A stretch of DNA of 5,709 bases from Alphaproteobacteria bacterium. Lineage in GTDB: Bacteria; Pseudomonadota; Alphaproteobacteria; Rhodobacterales; Rhodobacteraceae. The notes under the pieces are model-generated. The model searched no databases. It worked only from the letters and a program-made list of their open reading frames with translations, and was not told the DNA's origin. How positions within the stretch are numbered: the stretch's first letter is position 1; the number at the start of each line of letters is the position of its first letter. Positions 1-5,128 of the stretch are shown here, piece by piece. Location: the NCBI GenBank assembly GCA_030424705.1, contig JAUHWJ010000155.1:1-5709 (forward strand), in the 5' to 3' direction. The position numbers were made by a program, and so were the translations under genes.

Positions 1-324
1 GATCAGCGCGCCGACCCGCGATTTCATCTCCCGCGCCGCCTTGTTGGTGAAGGTGACGGCGAGGATCTCGTTCGGCTGCGCGCGGCCCGTGGCGAGCAAT
101 TGCGCGATGCGGCAGGTGAGCGCCTTGGTCTTGCCCGTGCCCGCGCCCGCGAGCATCAGCACCGGCCCGTCCAGCGTCTCCACCGCCGCGCGCTGCGGCG
201 CGTTCAGCCCGTCGAGCCAGGCCGCGCCGGCGGGCCCGGCGGGGCGCGCCATGTCGGAGAGGCGCCGCCCCTCCCATGCGTCGAAAGCGTCCCCGAGGTC
301 GGGGTCGAAGGCCGGATCGCTCAT
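1..324 (-). CDS. uvrD: UvrD/PcrA-type ATP-dependent DNA helicase, N-terminal fragment
   Basis: Superfamily 1A 3'-5' DNA helicase that unwinds DNA in nucleotide excision and mismatch repair and clears proteins such as RecA or stalled polymerase from DNA. Only the first 108 codons are inside the window; the gene continues past the left edge. Visible in order: an acidic, variable N-terminal extension (residues 1-36), the Q-motif region LNAPQRAAV (40-48), a Walker A/motif I AGAGTGKT (59-66, Lys65 and Thr66 binding ATP phosphates), and motif Ia AVTFTNKAA (89-97). These are the signature of the UvrD/PcrA/Rep group; UvrD/PcrA is favoured over Rep because of the alphaproteobacterial pattern, but the diagnostic later motifs and C-terminus are not visible. 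The start is the ATG at 324-322; there is no clear ribosome binding site before it, and a promoter-like element sits so close that the message may be nearly leaderless. Met25 (codon at 252-250) is an alternative but also lacks a Shine-Dalgarno. Divergent from msrA. Confidence 0.9.
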   Translation of the reverse strand, partial: MSDPAFDPDLGDAFDAWEGRRLSDMARPAGPAGAAWLDGLNAPQRAAVETLDGPVLMLAGAGTGKTKALTCRIAQLLATGRAQPNEILAVTFTNKAAREMKSRVGALI

Positions 325-332
325 GGGGCGCA

Positions 333-361
333 AGTCTAGCTTGAAGCGGGGCTCAGGCAAA
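333..361 (-). promoter_or_regulatory. Candidate sigma-70-type promoter for uvrD
   Basis: Reading the minus strand there is a -35-like TTTGCC (361-356), a 17-bp spacer and a -10-like TAGACT (338-333). Transcription would start near position 326, within a few bases of the ATG at 324, which would make the uvrD message almost leaderless and fits the missing ribosome binding site. Assigned by eye from consensus only. Confidence 0.3.
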
Positions 362-394
362 GCCCCTGTTCGCGGAATGTTCATTTCGCCCGGG

Positions 395-423
395 CTTTTC
401 CCGCAGCCTCGCGGGATTACATT
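395..423 (+). promoter_or_regulatory. Candidate msrA promoter with a dyad in the spacer
   Basis: A weak -35-like CTTTTC (395-400) and a -10-like TACATT (418-423) are separated by 17 bp. The spacer region contains a perfect 6-bp inverted repeat, TCCCGC (399-404) and GCGGGA (411-416), with a 6-nt loop, placed where an operator would block RNA polymerase. The predicted transcript would have a leader of about 20 nt carrying the AAGGAG site. Both promoter and operator are inferred from pattern only. Confidence 0.25.
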
Positions 424-435
424 GAGGGCCAGCAC

Positions 436-441
436 AAGGAG
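436..441 (+). promoter_or_regulatory. Ribosome binding site of msrA
   Basis: AAGGAG lies 7 nt before the ATG at 449. It decides the start: the reading frame is open far upstream (back to position 41), but only this ATG has a good Shine-Dalgarno and gives a protein beginning like known MsrA. Confidence 0.85.
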
Positions 442-448
442 CCTTCCG

Positions 449-1093
449 ATGTTCAGCCTCTTCCGCAAACCCGAACTCCCCGCGCCCGGCATGGCCCTTC
501 GCGGCCGGGCGGAGCCCATCGCGACGGCGGAGGCGCATTTCCTGAGCGGCCGCCCGCTCCAGCCGATTCCCGCCCATCTCGAAAAGGCGATGTTCGGCAT
601 GGGCTGCTTCTGGGGCGTGGAGCGGATGTTCTGGTCGCTCCCGGGCGTCTGGGTCACCGCCGTCGGCTATGCCGGGGGGGAGACGCCGAACCCGACCTAT
701 CGGGAAGTCTGCACCGGCGCGACCGGGCACAACGAGGTCGTGCTCGTCGCCTTCGACCCGGCGCAGATCGGCTATGACCGCCTGCTCAAGACCTTCTGGG
801 AAGGGCATGACCCGACGCAGGGGATGCGTCAGGGCAACGATGTCGGCACGCAGTATCGTTCGGGCGTCTACGCCTTTTCGCCGGAACAGCGCGCCGCCGC
901 GGAGGCCAGCCGGGAGGCGTTTCAGAAGCGCCTGGCCGAGGCCGGTTTCGGCCGCATCACCACGGAGATCGTGGACGCCCCCGCGTTCTATTATGCTGAG
1001 GATTATCACCAGCAATATCTCGCCAAGAATCCGGGCGGCTATTGCGGGGTGGGCGGCACCGGCGTTTCCTGCCCGGTCGGCCTCACGGCCTGA
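449..1093 (+). CDS. msrA: Peptide methionine-S-sulfoxide reductase MsrA
   Basis: Cytoplasmic repair enzyme that reduces methionine-S-sulfoxide, free or in proteins, back to methionine, using thioredoxin for recycling; part of oxidative stress defence. The 214-residue protein matches the long E. coli-type MsrA along its whole length, including the N-terminal MFSLFRK...LPGR-like segment. The catalytic motif GCFWG is at residues 52-56 with nucleophile Cys53. Other family blocks seen: GYAGG (73-77), NPTYREVC (81-88), [20 protein letters not shown], and [12 protein letters not shown]. The C-terminal recycling cysteines are Cys199 (YCGVGG) and Cys208 (GVSCPVG); their spacing is one residue longer than in E. 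coli MsrA as I recall it, which I believe is usual in alphaproteobacteria. No signal peptide is evident. It is transcribed alone, divergent from uvrD, and ends 30 bp from the convergent TadG-like gene. No MsrB domain is fused to it. Confidence 0.97.
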   Translation: MFSLFRKPELPAPGMALRGRAEPIATAEAHFLSGRPLQPIPAHLEKAMFGMGCFWGVERMFWSLPGVWVTAVGYAGGETPNPTYREVCTGATGHNEVVLVAFDPAQIGYDRLLKTFWEGHDPTQGMRQGNDVGTQYRSGVYAFSPEQRAAAEASREAFQKRLAEAGFGRITTEIVDAPAFYYAEDYHQQYLAKNPGGYCGVGGTGVSCPVGLTA

Positions 1094-1099
1094 AGCTGC

Positions 1100-1122
1100 C
1101 CGCCGTCGCCGCGCCGCGGCGG
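1100..1122. terminator. Possible weak hairpin between convergent msrA and the TadG-like gene
   Basis: The 30-bp gap between the two stop codons holds CCGCCG (1100-1105) and CGGCGG (1117-1122), a 6-bp perfect stem with an 11-nt loop; a competing shorter stem GCCGC/GCGGC (1108-1120) is also possible. There is no T-run on either side, so intrinsic termination is doubtful. The location between convergent genes is the main argument. Confidence 0.2.
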
Positions 1123-1123
1123 C

Positions 1124-3118
1124 TCAGCGGACGAGCACCGCGTAGACCGTCTCCGTCATCTCGGACTGGCCGATGAACTCGGAATAGACCGTCGAGCTGA
1201 CGAGATCGCGATTGAGGCAGTTTTCTGACCCGTCCGAACAGGCCGGGACGGGCGGCTGGAGCAGGAAGAGCTCCGTGAAGCCGACGACCGGCGCATGCGC
1301 GACGCCGTTGTCGTCCACCTGCACCGCCCCGCAATTGACCACGGTCGCGTTCATCACCCGTCGCTCGAGGCTGCGATCGATCGGGCTCAGGGGCGGATTG
1401 TAGGTGAAATTGGAATAGGCCGGCTCGACGTCCAGCGCGTCCGCGACCCCGTCGCCGTTCACGTCGATCGGGTTCCCGTCCTCGTCATAGGCGCGCCTGG
1501 TCTGGATCTGCGCCACGAATTCGTCGGGCGCGCCGAGATGCGTGTCGAGCGATCCGTCCTCCCCCGCCTCGGCGAGGGACTGGCCCGCAAGCACCGTGAT
1601 CCCGCTGGGCAGCGTGTAGGTGTCCCGGCTGTGAAGCCACTCCTCCCGCTCCACCAGATAGGCGTCGTAGAACGTCGTCGTCTCGAACGGCGGCAGTTCG
1701 AAGTCGCGGAAGAAGCGGTTCGGGAAGTAGGACGTGTAGAAGTTCGCGACGTTGGAATAGGTCGTGGGCTGCGCAATGTAGTTGAAGATCTCCCCCGTCC
1801 CGTCGTCGAGGCAGTTGCTGGCGAGTCCGGAGCGGAAGCAGGGATTGAGGCGCAGGTTGTAGTCGTCAAATTGCGCGATCTTCGGGTGGTTCAGCCGCGA
1901 AGATGCGGGAATGCCGAAGGCGGCGTTCGCGATCGCCGTCGGCTCGTCCCAGATGCGCCCCTTGAGGATATCGAGGTCGGGCTGGAACAGGATCGACTCG
2001 TCCCGCAGCGGATGCGCCGTGCCCGGGTTGAAGACCGAGTTTCCGTCGGAATCGACAAGCTGGCTGTGCTCGCCCTCGGCGTCGCGGTCCCAGTCCAGCA
2101 CGCCGGAAATGGGCTCGTCCCACATGTCGAAGGCGGTGTTGAGCGCGGTCGTCACCTCCTCGGGCGAGGCGGCGACGAAGGCGACGTCCTCGCCGACGCA
2201 GAACTCTTCTTCCCGCGCGGAGGCCATCATGCAGATCGCGAAGGCGGTCGCCGCCTCCTCCGCCGTCATCGCCGGGTCGGCGCCCGGCAGGGTGAGCGGA
2301 TCGGAGCAGATCGTGCGCACGGCCGCGGGGCCGTTCAGCGCAAGCCGGCGCGCAAGGCTGTTCGGCAGGGTCAGCGCGCCGTCCGAATCCATCTGCCCGT
2401 CGGCGACATGGCGGAACTGGATGCCGACATTGGCCGGGTCGCGCGTCGCCTCCTCGAAGGAGCCGCCCTCCGTCCCCTCCCAGGGGTTGCAGACGACGAG
2501 GTTGGAAAGCGCGCCGCAGGCGAGCCGCTTCCGCGTCGCTGCCGCCACGGTCCGCACCACGTTGGTCTCCCGCACGGTGTCGGAGCCGGCCGAGTTGATG
2601 AGCCGCATCAGGGAGTTGCGAACGGATCGCTCCTCCGCGACGGCGACGACGAAGCGCGCGGAGGCGGAGGCGGCCACGTCCTCCATCCCGGAGGAGCCGC
2701 CATTCGCGAAGGCGGTGTGCAGGAGGTCCGGCCCGCCGATATCCGCCGCGAGATTGTATTGCGCGCCGCTGTCATCCGAAAGGTCGGAGAGGAAGAAGAG
2801 ATGCGAGATGCCGAACTCGGCGCCGTCGCCCTCGCTGAACGCCGCGGCCTTGGGCGCGAGGCCGCCCGCGAACACCGAATCAACGGCCCGCTCGATCGCG
2901 TCGCTCGCGCCGTCGAGCTCCGCCGCGGCGGCGAGCGCGGCCTGGTCCGTGAAGGCCTGCATGCGCGAATGTTCGGAATAGACGCGGCCGAAATCGATCA
3001 CCACGCCGGACGTTCCGAAGAGAAGGACGGAAAAGACGACAACCTGCGTCGCCATCGACGCAGCTTCATTCTGAAGGAACTTCGTGCTCTTCCTCAGGAT
3101 CACGCAACACCCCAACAC
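1124..3118 (-). CDS. TadE/TadG-like membrane-anchored protein (orphan Flp pilus-assembly type)
   Basis: Probable bitopic envelope protein of the TadE/TadG-like kind, which are pseudopilin-like or minor components of Flp/Tad pili; the exact role here is unknown. Of 664 residues, the N-terminus has a short basic stretch (LRKSTKF, 8-14), one hydrophobic segment (about 24-42) and then the Tad_N-like sequence IDFGRVYSEHSRMQAFTDQAALAAAAELDG (split: IDFGR at 41-45, AALAAAAELDG at 60-70), the clearest family mark. The rest should be periplasmic or outside: acidic, with ten cysteines (201, 210, 271, 296, 307, 427, 436, 597, 627, 634) suited to disulfides. Residues 552-563 form an EF-hand/dockerin-like loop (Asp552, Asn554, Asp556, Asp560, Asp563). 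I see no von Willebrand A MIDAS motif with certainty. No other tad genes (pilin, ATPase, secretin) lie nearby. The frame opens with GTG at 3118 (no Shine-Dalgarno); GTG at 3103 or ATG at 3055 are alternatives, the 3103 start keeping the basic stretch before the membrane segment. Confidence 0.75.
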   Translation of the reverse strand: MLGCCVILRKSTKFLQNEAASMATQVVVFSVLLFGTSGVVIDFGRVYSEHSRMQAFTDQAALAAAAELDGASDAIERAVDSVFAGGLAPKAAAFSEGDGAEFGISHLFFLSDLSDDSGAQYNLAADIGGPDLLHTAFANGGSSGMEDVAASASARFVVAVAEERSVRNSLMRLINSAGSDTVRETNVVRTVAAATRKRLACGALSNLVVCNPWEGTEGGSFEEATRDPANVGIQFRHVADGQMDSDGALTLPNSLARRLALNGPAAVRTICSDPLTLPGADPAMTAEEAATAFAICMMASAREEEFCVGEDVAFVAASPEEVTTALNTAFDMWDEPISGVLDWDRDAEGEHSQLVDSDGNSVFNPGTAHPLRDESILFQPDLDILKGRIWDEPTAIANAAFGIPASSRLNHPKIAQFDDYNLRLNPCFRSGLASNCLDDGTGEIFNYIAQPTTYSNVANFYTSYFPNRFFRDFELPPFETTTFYDAYLVEREEWLHSRDTYTLPSGITVLAGQSLAEAGEDGSLDTHLGAPDEFVAQIQTRRAYDEDGNPIDVNGDGVADALDVEPAYSNFTYNPPLSPIDRSLERRVMNATVVNCGAVQVDDNGVAHAPVVGFTELFLLQPPVPACSDGSENCLNRDLVSSTVYSEFIGQSEMTETVYAVLVR

Positions 3119-3138
3119 GCAAGCCGCGCATGGCTTGC
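3119..3138. repeat. Perfect inverted repeat at the start of the TadG-like gene
   Basis: GCAAGCC (3119-3125) and GGCTTGC (3132-3138) form a perfect 7-bp dyad with a 6-nt loop, directly abutting the GTG at 3118. A second perfect 10-bp palindrome, TGCTATAGCA (3136-3145), overlaps its outer end. It could be an operator, or a leader hairpin that hides the translation start; both readings are inference. Confidence 0.45.
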
Positions 3139-3156
3139 TATAGCAGCCTGCGCCGC

Positions 3157-3185
3157 ACTATGGAAGCGTCGAGCGGGTGCGGCAA
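3157..3185 (-). promoter_or_regulatory. Candidate promoter for the TadG-like gene
   Basis: On the minus strand a -35-like TTGCCG (3185-3180) and a -10-like CATAGT (3162-3157) are separated by exactly 17 bp. The transcript would begin near 3150 and carry the 3119-3138 hairpin in its leader. A weaker plus-strand pair, TTGCTA (3135-3140) and CTATGG (3158-3163), also 17 bp apart, overlaps it and could serve prmA, so the two units may share overlapping -10 regions. Consensus matching by eye only. Confidence 0.3.
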
Positions 3186-3242
3186 GTCTGCGCCCGCTCC
3201 ATCATGCCGCAACAAGCCTGATGAGGCGTGAACGCGCGGCGG

Positions 3243-3247
3243 AAGGA
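3243..3247 (+). promoter_or_regulatory. Ribosome binding site of prmA
   Basis: AAGGA within a purine-rich run lies 7 nt before the ATG at 3255. It favours that ATG over the in-frame GTG at 3228, whose translation would add nine residues of which several (KEEE) are just the translated ribosome binding site. Confidence 0.8.
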
Positions 3248-3254
3248 AGAAGAG

Positions 3255-4121
3255 ATGCCGATCTGGAGCGCGATCACGACCCTTCCGGGCGCGGAGGCCG
3301 CCGCCGCGCTGGGCGAGGCGCTGGAGGCGGCGGAGCCTGCGCCCTACGGCGTCGGCGTCATGGAGATCGAGGACGGGAGCGGCCTCTTCGAGGTCGCGGC
3401 CTGGTTCGATACGGCGCCGCCCGGCGCGGCCCTCGCCCTCGCCGCCGCGGCCTTCGGCGCGCGGCCCTTCGCCGTTTCCGAGATCGGGGAGAGGGACTGG
3501 GTTTCCGAGGTGCAGCGGGAGCTTGCGCCCGTCTCGGCCGGGCGCTTCCTCGTCCATGGCGCGCATGACCGGGCGCGCGCCGCCGGCCGCCGCCATGCGC
3601 TGGAGATCGAGGCGGCGATGGCCTTCGGCACCGGGCATCACGGCACGACGCGCGGCTGCCTCCTCGCCATCCATCATCTCGCGAAATCCGGCTTCCGCCC
3701 GCGCCGCGTCGCGGATATCGGCGCGGGGACGGGCGTGCTGGCGATGGCGGCGGCCTCGCTCTGGCGCGCGCCCGCCCTCGCCTCCGACATCGATCCGGTC
3801 GCGGCGGAGACGGCGCGGGCCAACGCCGCGGCGAACCGGCTCGGCCCCTGGATCCGGGCGCTCCGGGCGCCGGGCTTCGCGCATCCGGCGCTCCGCGCTT
3901 CGGCGCCCTATGACCTCGTGCTCGCGAACATCCTGGCGAACCCGCTGAAGCGCCTCGCGCCCGCAATGCGCCGCCACGTGGCGCCGGGCGGCGTCGTCGT
4001 GCTTTCCGGCATCCTCAACGGGCAGGCGGCGGGGGTGGAGGCGGTCTATCGCGCCTGGGGCTTCTCCCGCCGGCGCCTGACGCGGGACGGGGACTGGACT
4101 ACGCTGACGCTCGACGCCTGA
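3255..4121 (+). CDS. prmA: Ribosomal protein L11 methyltransferase PrmA
   Basis: SAM-dependent class I methyltransferase that trimethylates amino groups of ribosomal protein L11 in the cytoplasm. The 288-residue product has the family's usual length (E. coli about 293). An N-terminal substrate-recognition domain (about 1-90, beginning MPIWSAITT) is followed by the methyltransferase domain: the PrmA hallmark AMAFGTGHHGTT (121-132), motif I VADIGAGTG (152-160) that binds SAM, the acidic SAM-ribose residue in SDIDP (177-181), and the catalytic-region motif NILANPL (225-231). The C-terminal strands LSGIL (250-254) and WTTLTL end the fold normally. It stands between two minus-strand genes and is therefore probably monocistronic. 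PrmA is dispensable in E. coli, so its role is modulatory. HemK/PrmC is excluded because the NPPY motif is replaced by NILA. Confidence 0.96.
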   Translation: MPIWSAITTLPGAEAAAALGEALEAAEPAPYGVGVMEIEDGSGLFEVAAWFDTAPPGAALALAAAAFGARPFAVSEIGERDWVSEVQRELAPVSAGRFLVHGAHDRARAAGRRHALEIEAAMAFGTGHHGTTRGCLLAIHHLAKSGFRPRRVADIGAGTGVLAMAAASLWRAPALASDIDPVAAETARANAAANRLGPWIRALRAPGFAHPALRASAPYDLVLANILANPLKRLAPAMRRHVAPGGVVVLSGILNGQAAGVEAVYRAWGFSRRRLTRDGDWTTLTLDA

Positions 4122-4128
4122 ATCGAAA

Positions 4129-4153
4129 CGGCCGCCCCCGGGGGGGGCGGCCG
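4129..4153. terminator. Strong GC hairpin between convergent prmA and DUF1127 genes
   Basis: A perfect 11-bp stem, CGGCCGCCCCC (4129-4139) with GGGGGCGGCCG (4143-4153), closed by a 3-nt loop of G, starts 7 nt after the prmA stop and lies 19 nt past the DUF1127 stop. Read on the minus strand it is followed by TTTCGATT, a short U-rich tail, so it is best placed to terminate the DUF1127 transcript; read on the plus strand no T-run follows. It most likely serves both genes. Confidence 0.7.
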
Positions 4154-4172
4154 CTCCGGTCCCTGGCGGGGA

Positions 4173-4397
4173 TCAGCCCCGGCGGCGGGCGATCTCGGCG
4201 GCGAATTCGCCGAGGTCGCGGTCGCCCAGCCCGATGTCGCGGAGCTGGGCCGGGGAGAGCTTGACGAGCTCGCTGTGCGTCCGCTCCGCGACGATGCGGG
4301 CGCGGACGGCGCGGATGACACGCTCGCCGAACTGGACGGCGCGGAAGACGGAGATGGCCCCGAAGGGCGCGACGCGGGAGGTCTCGATGACGGCCAT
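4173..4397 (-). CDS. Small basic DUF1127 (YjiS-like) protein
   Basis: A 74-residue DUF1127 protein. The conserved helical core is at about residues 26-64, ending in the family signature LSPAQLRDIGLGDRDL (47-62), with a basic preceding helix (ERVIRAVRARIVAERT, 25-40) and a terminal RRR. Such small proteins are abundant in alphaproteobacteria; one Rhodobacter sphaeroides member, CcaF1, is known as an RNA-binding protein acting in sRNA maturation and RNA turnover, and others affect stress or phosphate and carbon metabolism. The role here is inferred from the family only. The ATG at 4397-4395 is chosen because AGGAG (4408-4404) lies 6 nt upstream; the frame extends further upstream without a better site. 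It faces prmA convergently and ruvC divergently, and has its own promoter-like sequences. Confidence 0.9.
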   Translation of the reverse strand: MAVIETSRVAPFGAISVFRAVQFGERVIRAVRARIVAERTHSELVKLSPAQLRDIGLGDRDLGEFAAEIARRRG

Positions 4398-4402
4398 GAC
4401 GG
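4387..4402. repeat. Tandem pair of ATGACGG heptamers across the DUF1127 start
   Basis: ATGACGG occurs at 4387-4393 and 4396-4402 (plus strand), 9 bp apart, spanning the DUF1127 start codon and lying next to its ribosome binding site. On the minus strand these read CCGTCAT, the same heptamer found twice with the same period at 4484-4499 in the other orientation. Part of it encodes MAVI, so coding constraint may explain it. Confidence 0.4.
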
Positions 4403-4414
4403 GCTCCTGATGCA

Positions 4415-4430
4415 GGGGCTGCAACGCCCC
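4415..4430 (-). promoter_or_regulatory. Small hairpin in the DUF1127 leader
   Basis: GGGGC (4430-4426) and GCCCC (4419-4415), minus strand, form a 5-bp all-GC stem with a 6-nt loop, ending 7 nt before the AGGAG ribosome binding site. It would be inside the leader of a transcript from the proximal promoter. The stem is short and it may have no role. Confidence 0.25.
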
Positions 4431-4446
4431 GGTGTTCGATGTCGCG

Positions 4447-4475
4447 CATCTAGGAGCCTTGAAATCGCTCCGCAA
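4447..4475 (-). promoter_or_regulatory. Candidate proximal promoter of the DUF1127 gene
   Basis: Minus strand: -35-like TTGCGG (4475-4470), 17-bp spacer, -10-like TAGATG (4452-4447). The start would fall near 4440, giving a leader of about 43 nt. Its spacer and -10 contain the motif TTCAAGGCTCCTAG, which recurs in the distal element at 4587-4614. Confidence 0.4.
4450..4463. repeat. 14-bp direct repeat, copy 1
   Basis: CTAGGAGCCTTGAA (plus strand). It matches copy 2 at 4590-4603 at 13 of 14 positions, exactly 140 bp away. It overlaps the spacer and -10 of the proximal DUF1127 promoter candidate. Confidence 0.5.
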
Positions 4476-4483
4476 ATGCGCAG

Positions 4484-4501
4484 CCGTCATGCCCGTCATG
4501 C
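4484..4501. repeat. Perfect 9-bp tandem repeat CCGTCATGC x2
   Basis: CCGTCATGC is present twice without a gap (4484-4492 and 4493-4501), a few bases upstream of the proximal DUF1127 -35 element as read on the minus strand, where an activator or repressor would bind. Its heptamer core CCGTCAT is repeated in the opposite orientation around the DUF1127 start. Confidence 0.5.
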
Positions 4502-4586
4502 GTGCGGATCATGGGTGTTTTGTGGCGCCGCACAACGCGCCGCGCATGTCGCTTTCAGCCTTTGCGCTGGCCGTTGTTCATGCTTC

Positions 4587-4614
4587 GTGCTAGGAGCCGT
4601 GAACGCGGCGTCAA
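4587..4614 (-). promoter_or_regulatory. Candidate distal minus-strand promoter in the ruvC leader
   Basis: Minus strand: a near-consensus -35 TTGACG (4614-4609), 16-bp spacer and a -10-like TAGCAC (4592-4587). It points away from ruvC and towards the DUF1127 gene about 190 bp downstream, so it could be a second DUF1127 promoter or start a short noncoding transcript. It lies 14-41 bp before the ruvC start, so it would overlap ruvC control. I could not find a convincing plus-strand promoter for ruvC in 4398-4627. Confidence 0.3.
4590..4603. repeat. 14-bp direct repeat, copy 2
   Basis: CTAGGAGCCGTGAA (plus strand), one mismatch from copy 1 at 4450-4463. It sits in the spacer and -10 of the distal minus-strand promoter candidate, the same relative position that copy 1 has in the proximal one. 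Confidence 0.5.
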
Positions 4615-4627
4615 CAAGGTTTCTTCA

Positions 4628-5128
4628 ATGCGCGTCATCGGAATCGACCCGGGCCTGCGCCGCATGGGCTGGGGGGTGATCGAGGCGGGCGCCGGGGGGC
4701 GCCTCCGGCATGTCGCCTCGGGCGCGGTGGCCACCGATTCGGGCGATCTCGCGCCGCGGCTGGCGCTCCTCGCCGCCGGGCTCCGCGCCGTCCTCGCCCG
4801 CCATGCGCCGGAAGTCGCGGCGGTGGAGAAGACCTTCGTGAACCGGGATCCGGCCGGCGCGCTGAAGCTCGGGCAGGCCCGCGGCGTCGCGCTCCTGATC
4901 CCGGCGGAGGCGGGGCTCGCCGTCCACGAATATGCGCCCAACGAGGTGAAGAAGACGGTCGTGGGCGTCGGCCATGCCGAGAAGGCGCAGATCCTCCACA
5001 TGGTCCGCCTCCTCCTCCCCGGCGCCGACCCGGCGAGCGCGGACGCGGCGGATGCGCTGGCCGTCGCGATCTGCCATGCGCAGCATGCCGGCCCCGCGCT
5101 CCGCGCCGCATCGGAGGCTGCGCGATGA
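4628..5128 (+). CDS. ruvC: Holliday junction resolvase RuvC
   Basis: Homodimeric endonuclease that makes paired nicks in Holliday junctions, resolving recombination intermediates together with RuvAB. The 166-residue protein is of normal length and RNase H-like fold. Catalytic acidic residues are all present: Asp7 in [10 protein letters not shown], Glu67 in AAVEKTF, and Asp139 and Asp142 in [14 protein letters not shown]. The conserved blocks QARGVALL (83-90), [15 protein letters not shown] (101-115) and HAEKAQI are also intact. The start ATG has a modest AAGG (4616-4619) 8 nt upstream and places the MRVIGIDPG strand at the exact N-terminus as in other RuvC; upstream in-frame codons to 4502 give unrelated sequence. 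Its stop overlaps the ruvA start, so ruvC and ruvA form an operon. Confidence 0.97.
   Translation: MRVIGIDPGLRRMGWGVIEAGAGGRLRHVASGAVATDSGDLAPRLALLAAGLRAVLARHAPEVAAVEKTFVNRDPAGALKLGQARGVALLIPAEAGLAVHEYAPNEVKKTVVGVGHAEKAQILHMVRLLLPGADPASADAADALAVAICHAQHAGPALRAASEAAR
5113..5117 (+). promoter_or_regulatory. Ribosome binding site of ruvA inside the ruvC end
   Basis: GGAGG lies 7 nt before the ruvA ATG at 5125, within the last codons of ruvC. With the ATGA overlap it supports coupled translation. Confidence 0.8.

Noticed and set aside
41..448. Upstream extension of the msrA frame to an ATG at 41
   Set aside because: It runs antisense through the uvrD start; the extension has no MsrA similarity, and the ATG at 449 has a strong AAGGAG site and a family-like N-terminus.
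1295..3568. A 757-codon open frame on the plus strand opposite the TadG-like gene and running into prmA
   Set aside because: It is rich in Arg, Gly, Ala and Val with no recognisable domain, overlaps two better supported genes, and is the expected antisense shadow of G+C-rich coding DNA.
3138..3977. A 279-codon minus-strand frame over prmA (and similar long frames over msrA, ruvC)
   Set aside because: Composition is Arg/Gly/Ala-dominated without motifs; the plus-strand frames encode clear PrmA, MsrA and RuvC with intact active sites.
4450..4512. A 20-codon minus-strand frame (starts [10 protein letters not shown]) in the ruvC-DUF1127 gap
   Set aside because: No ribosome binding site precedes it, its HDGHDG is just the translated 9-bp tandem repeat, and nothing else supports it as a gene.
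4520..4535. TTGTG/CACAA inverted repeat around GGCGCC in the ruvC-DUF1127 gap
   Set aside because: Only a 5-bp stem with a 6-nt loop and no T-run or link to a start or promoter; too weak to call as a regulatory element.
4502..4627. 42-residue N-terminal extension of RuvC from an upstream ATG
   Set aside because: RuvC proteins begin at MRVIGIDPG with the catalytic Asp at position 7; the extension is Arg-rich noncoding-like sequence and would overlap the leader region.
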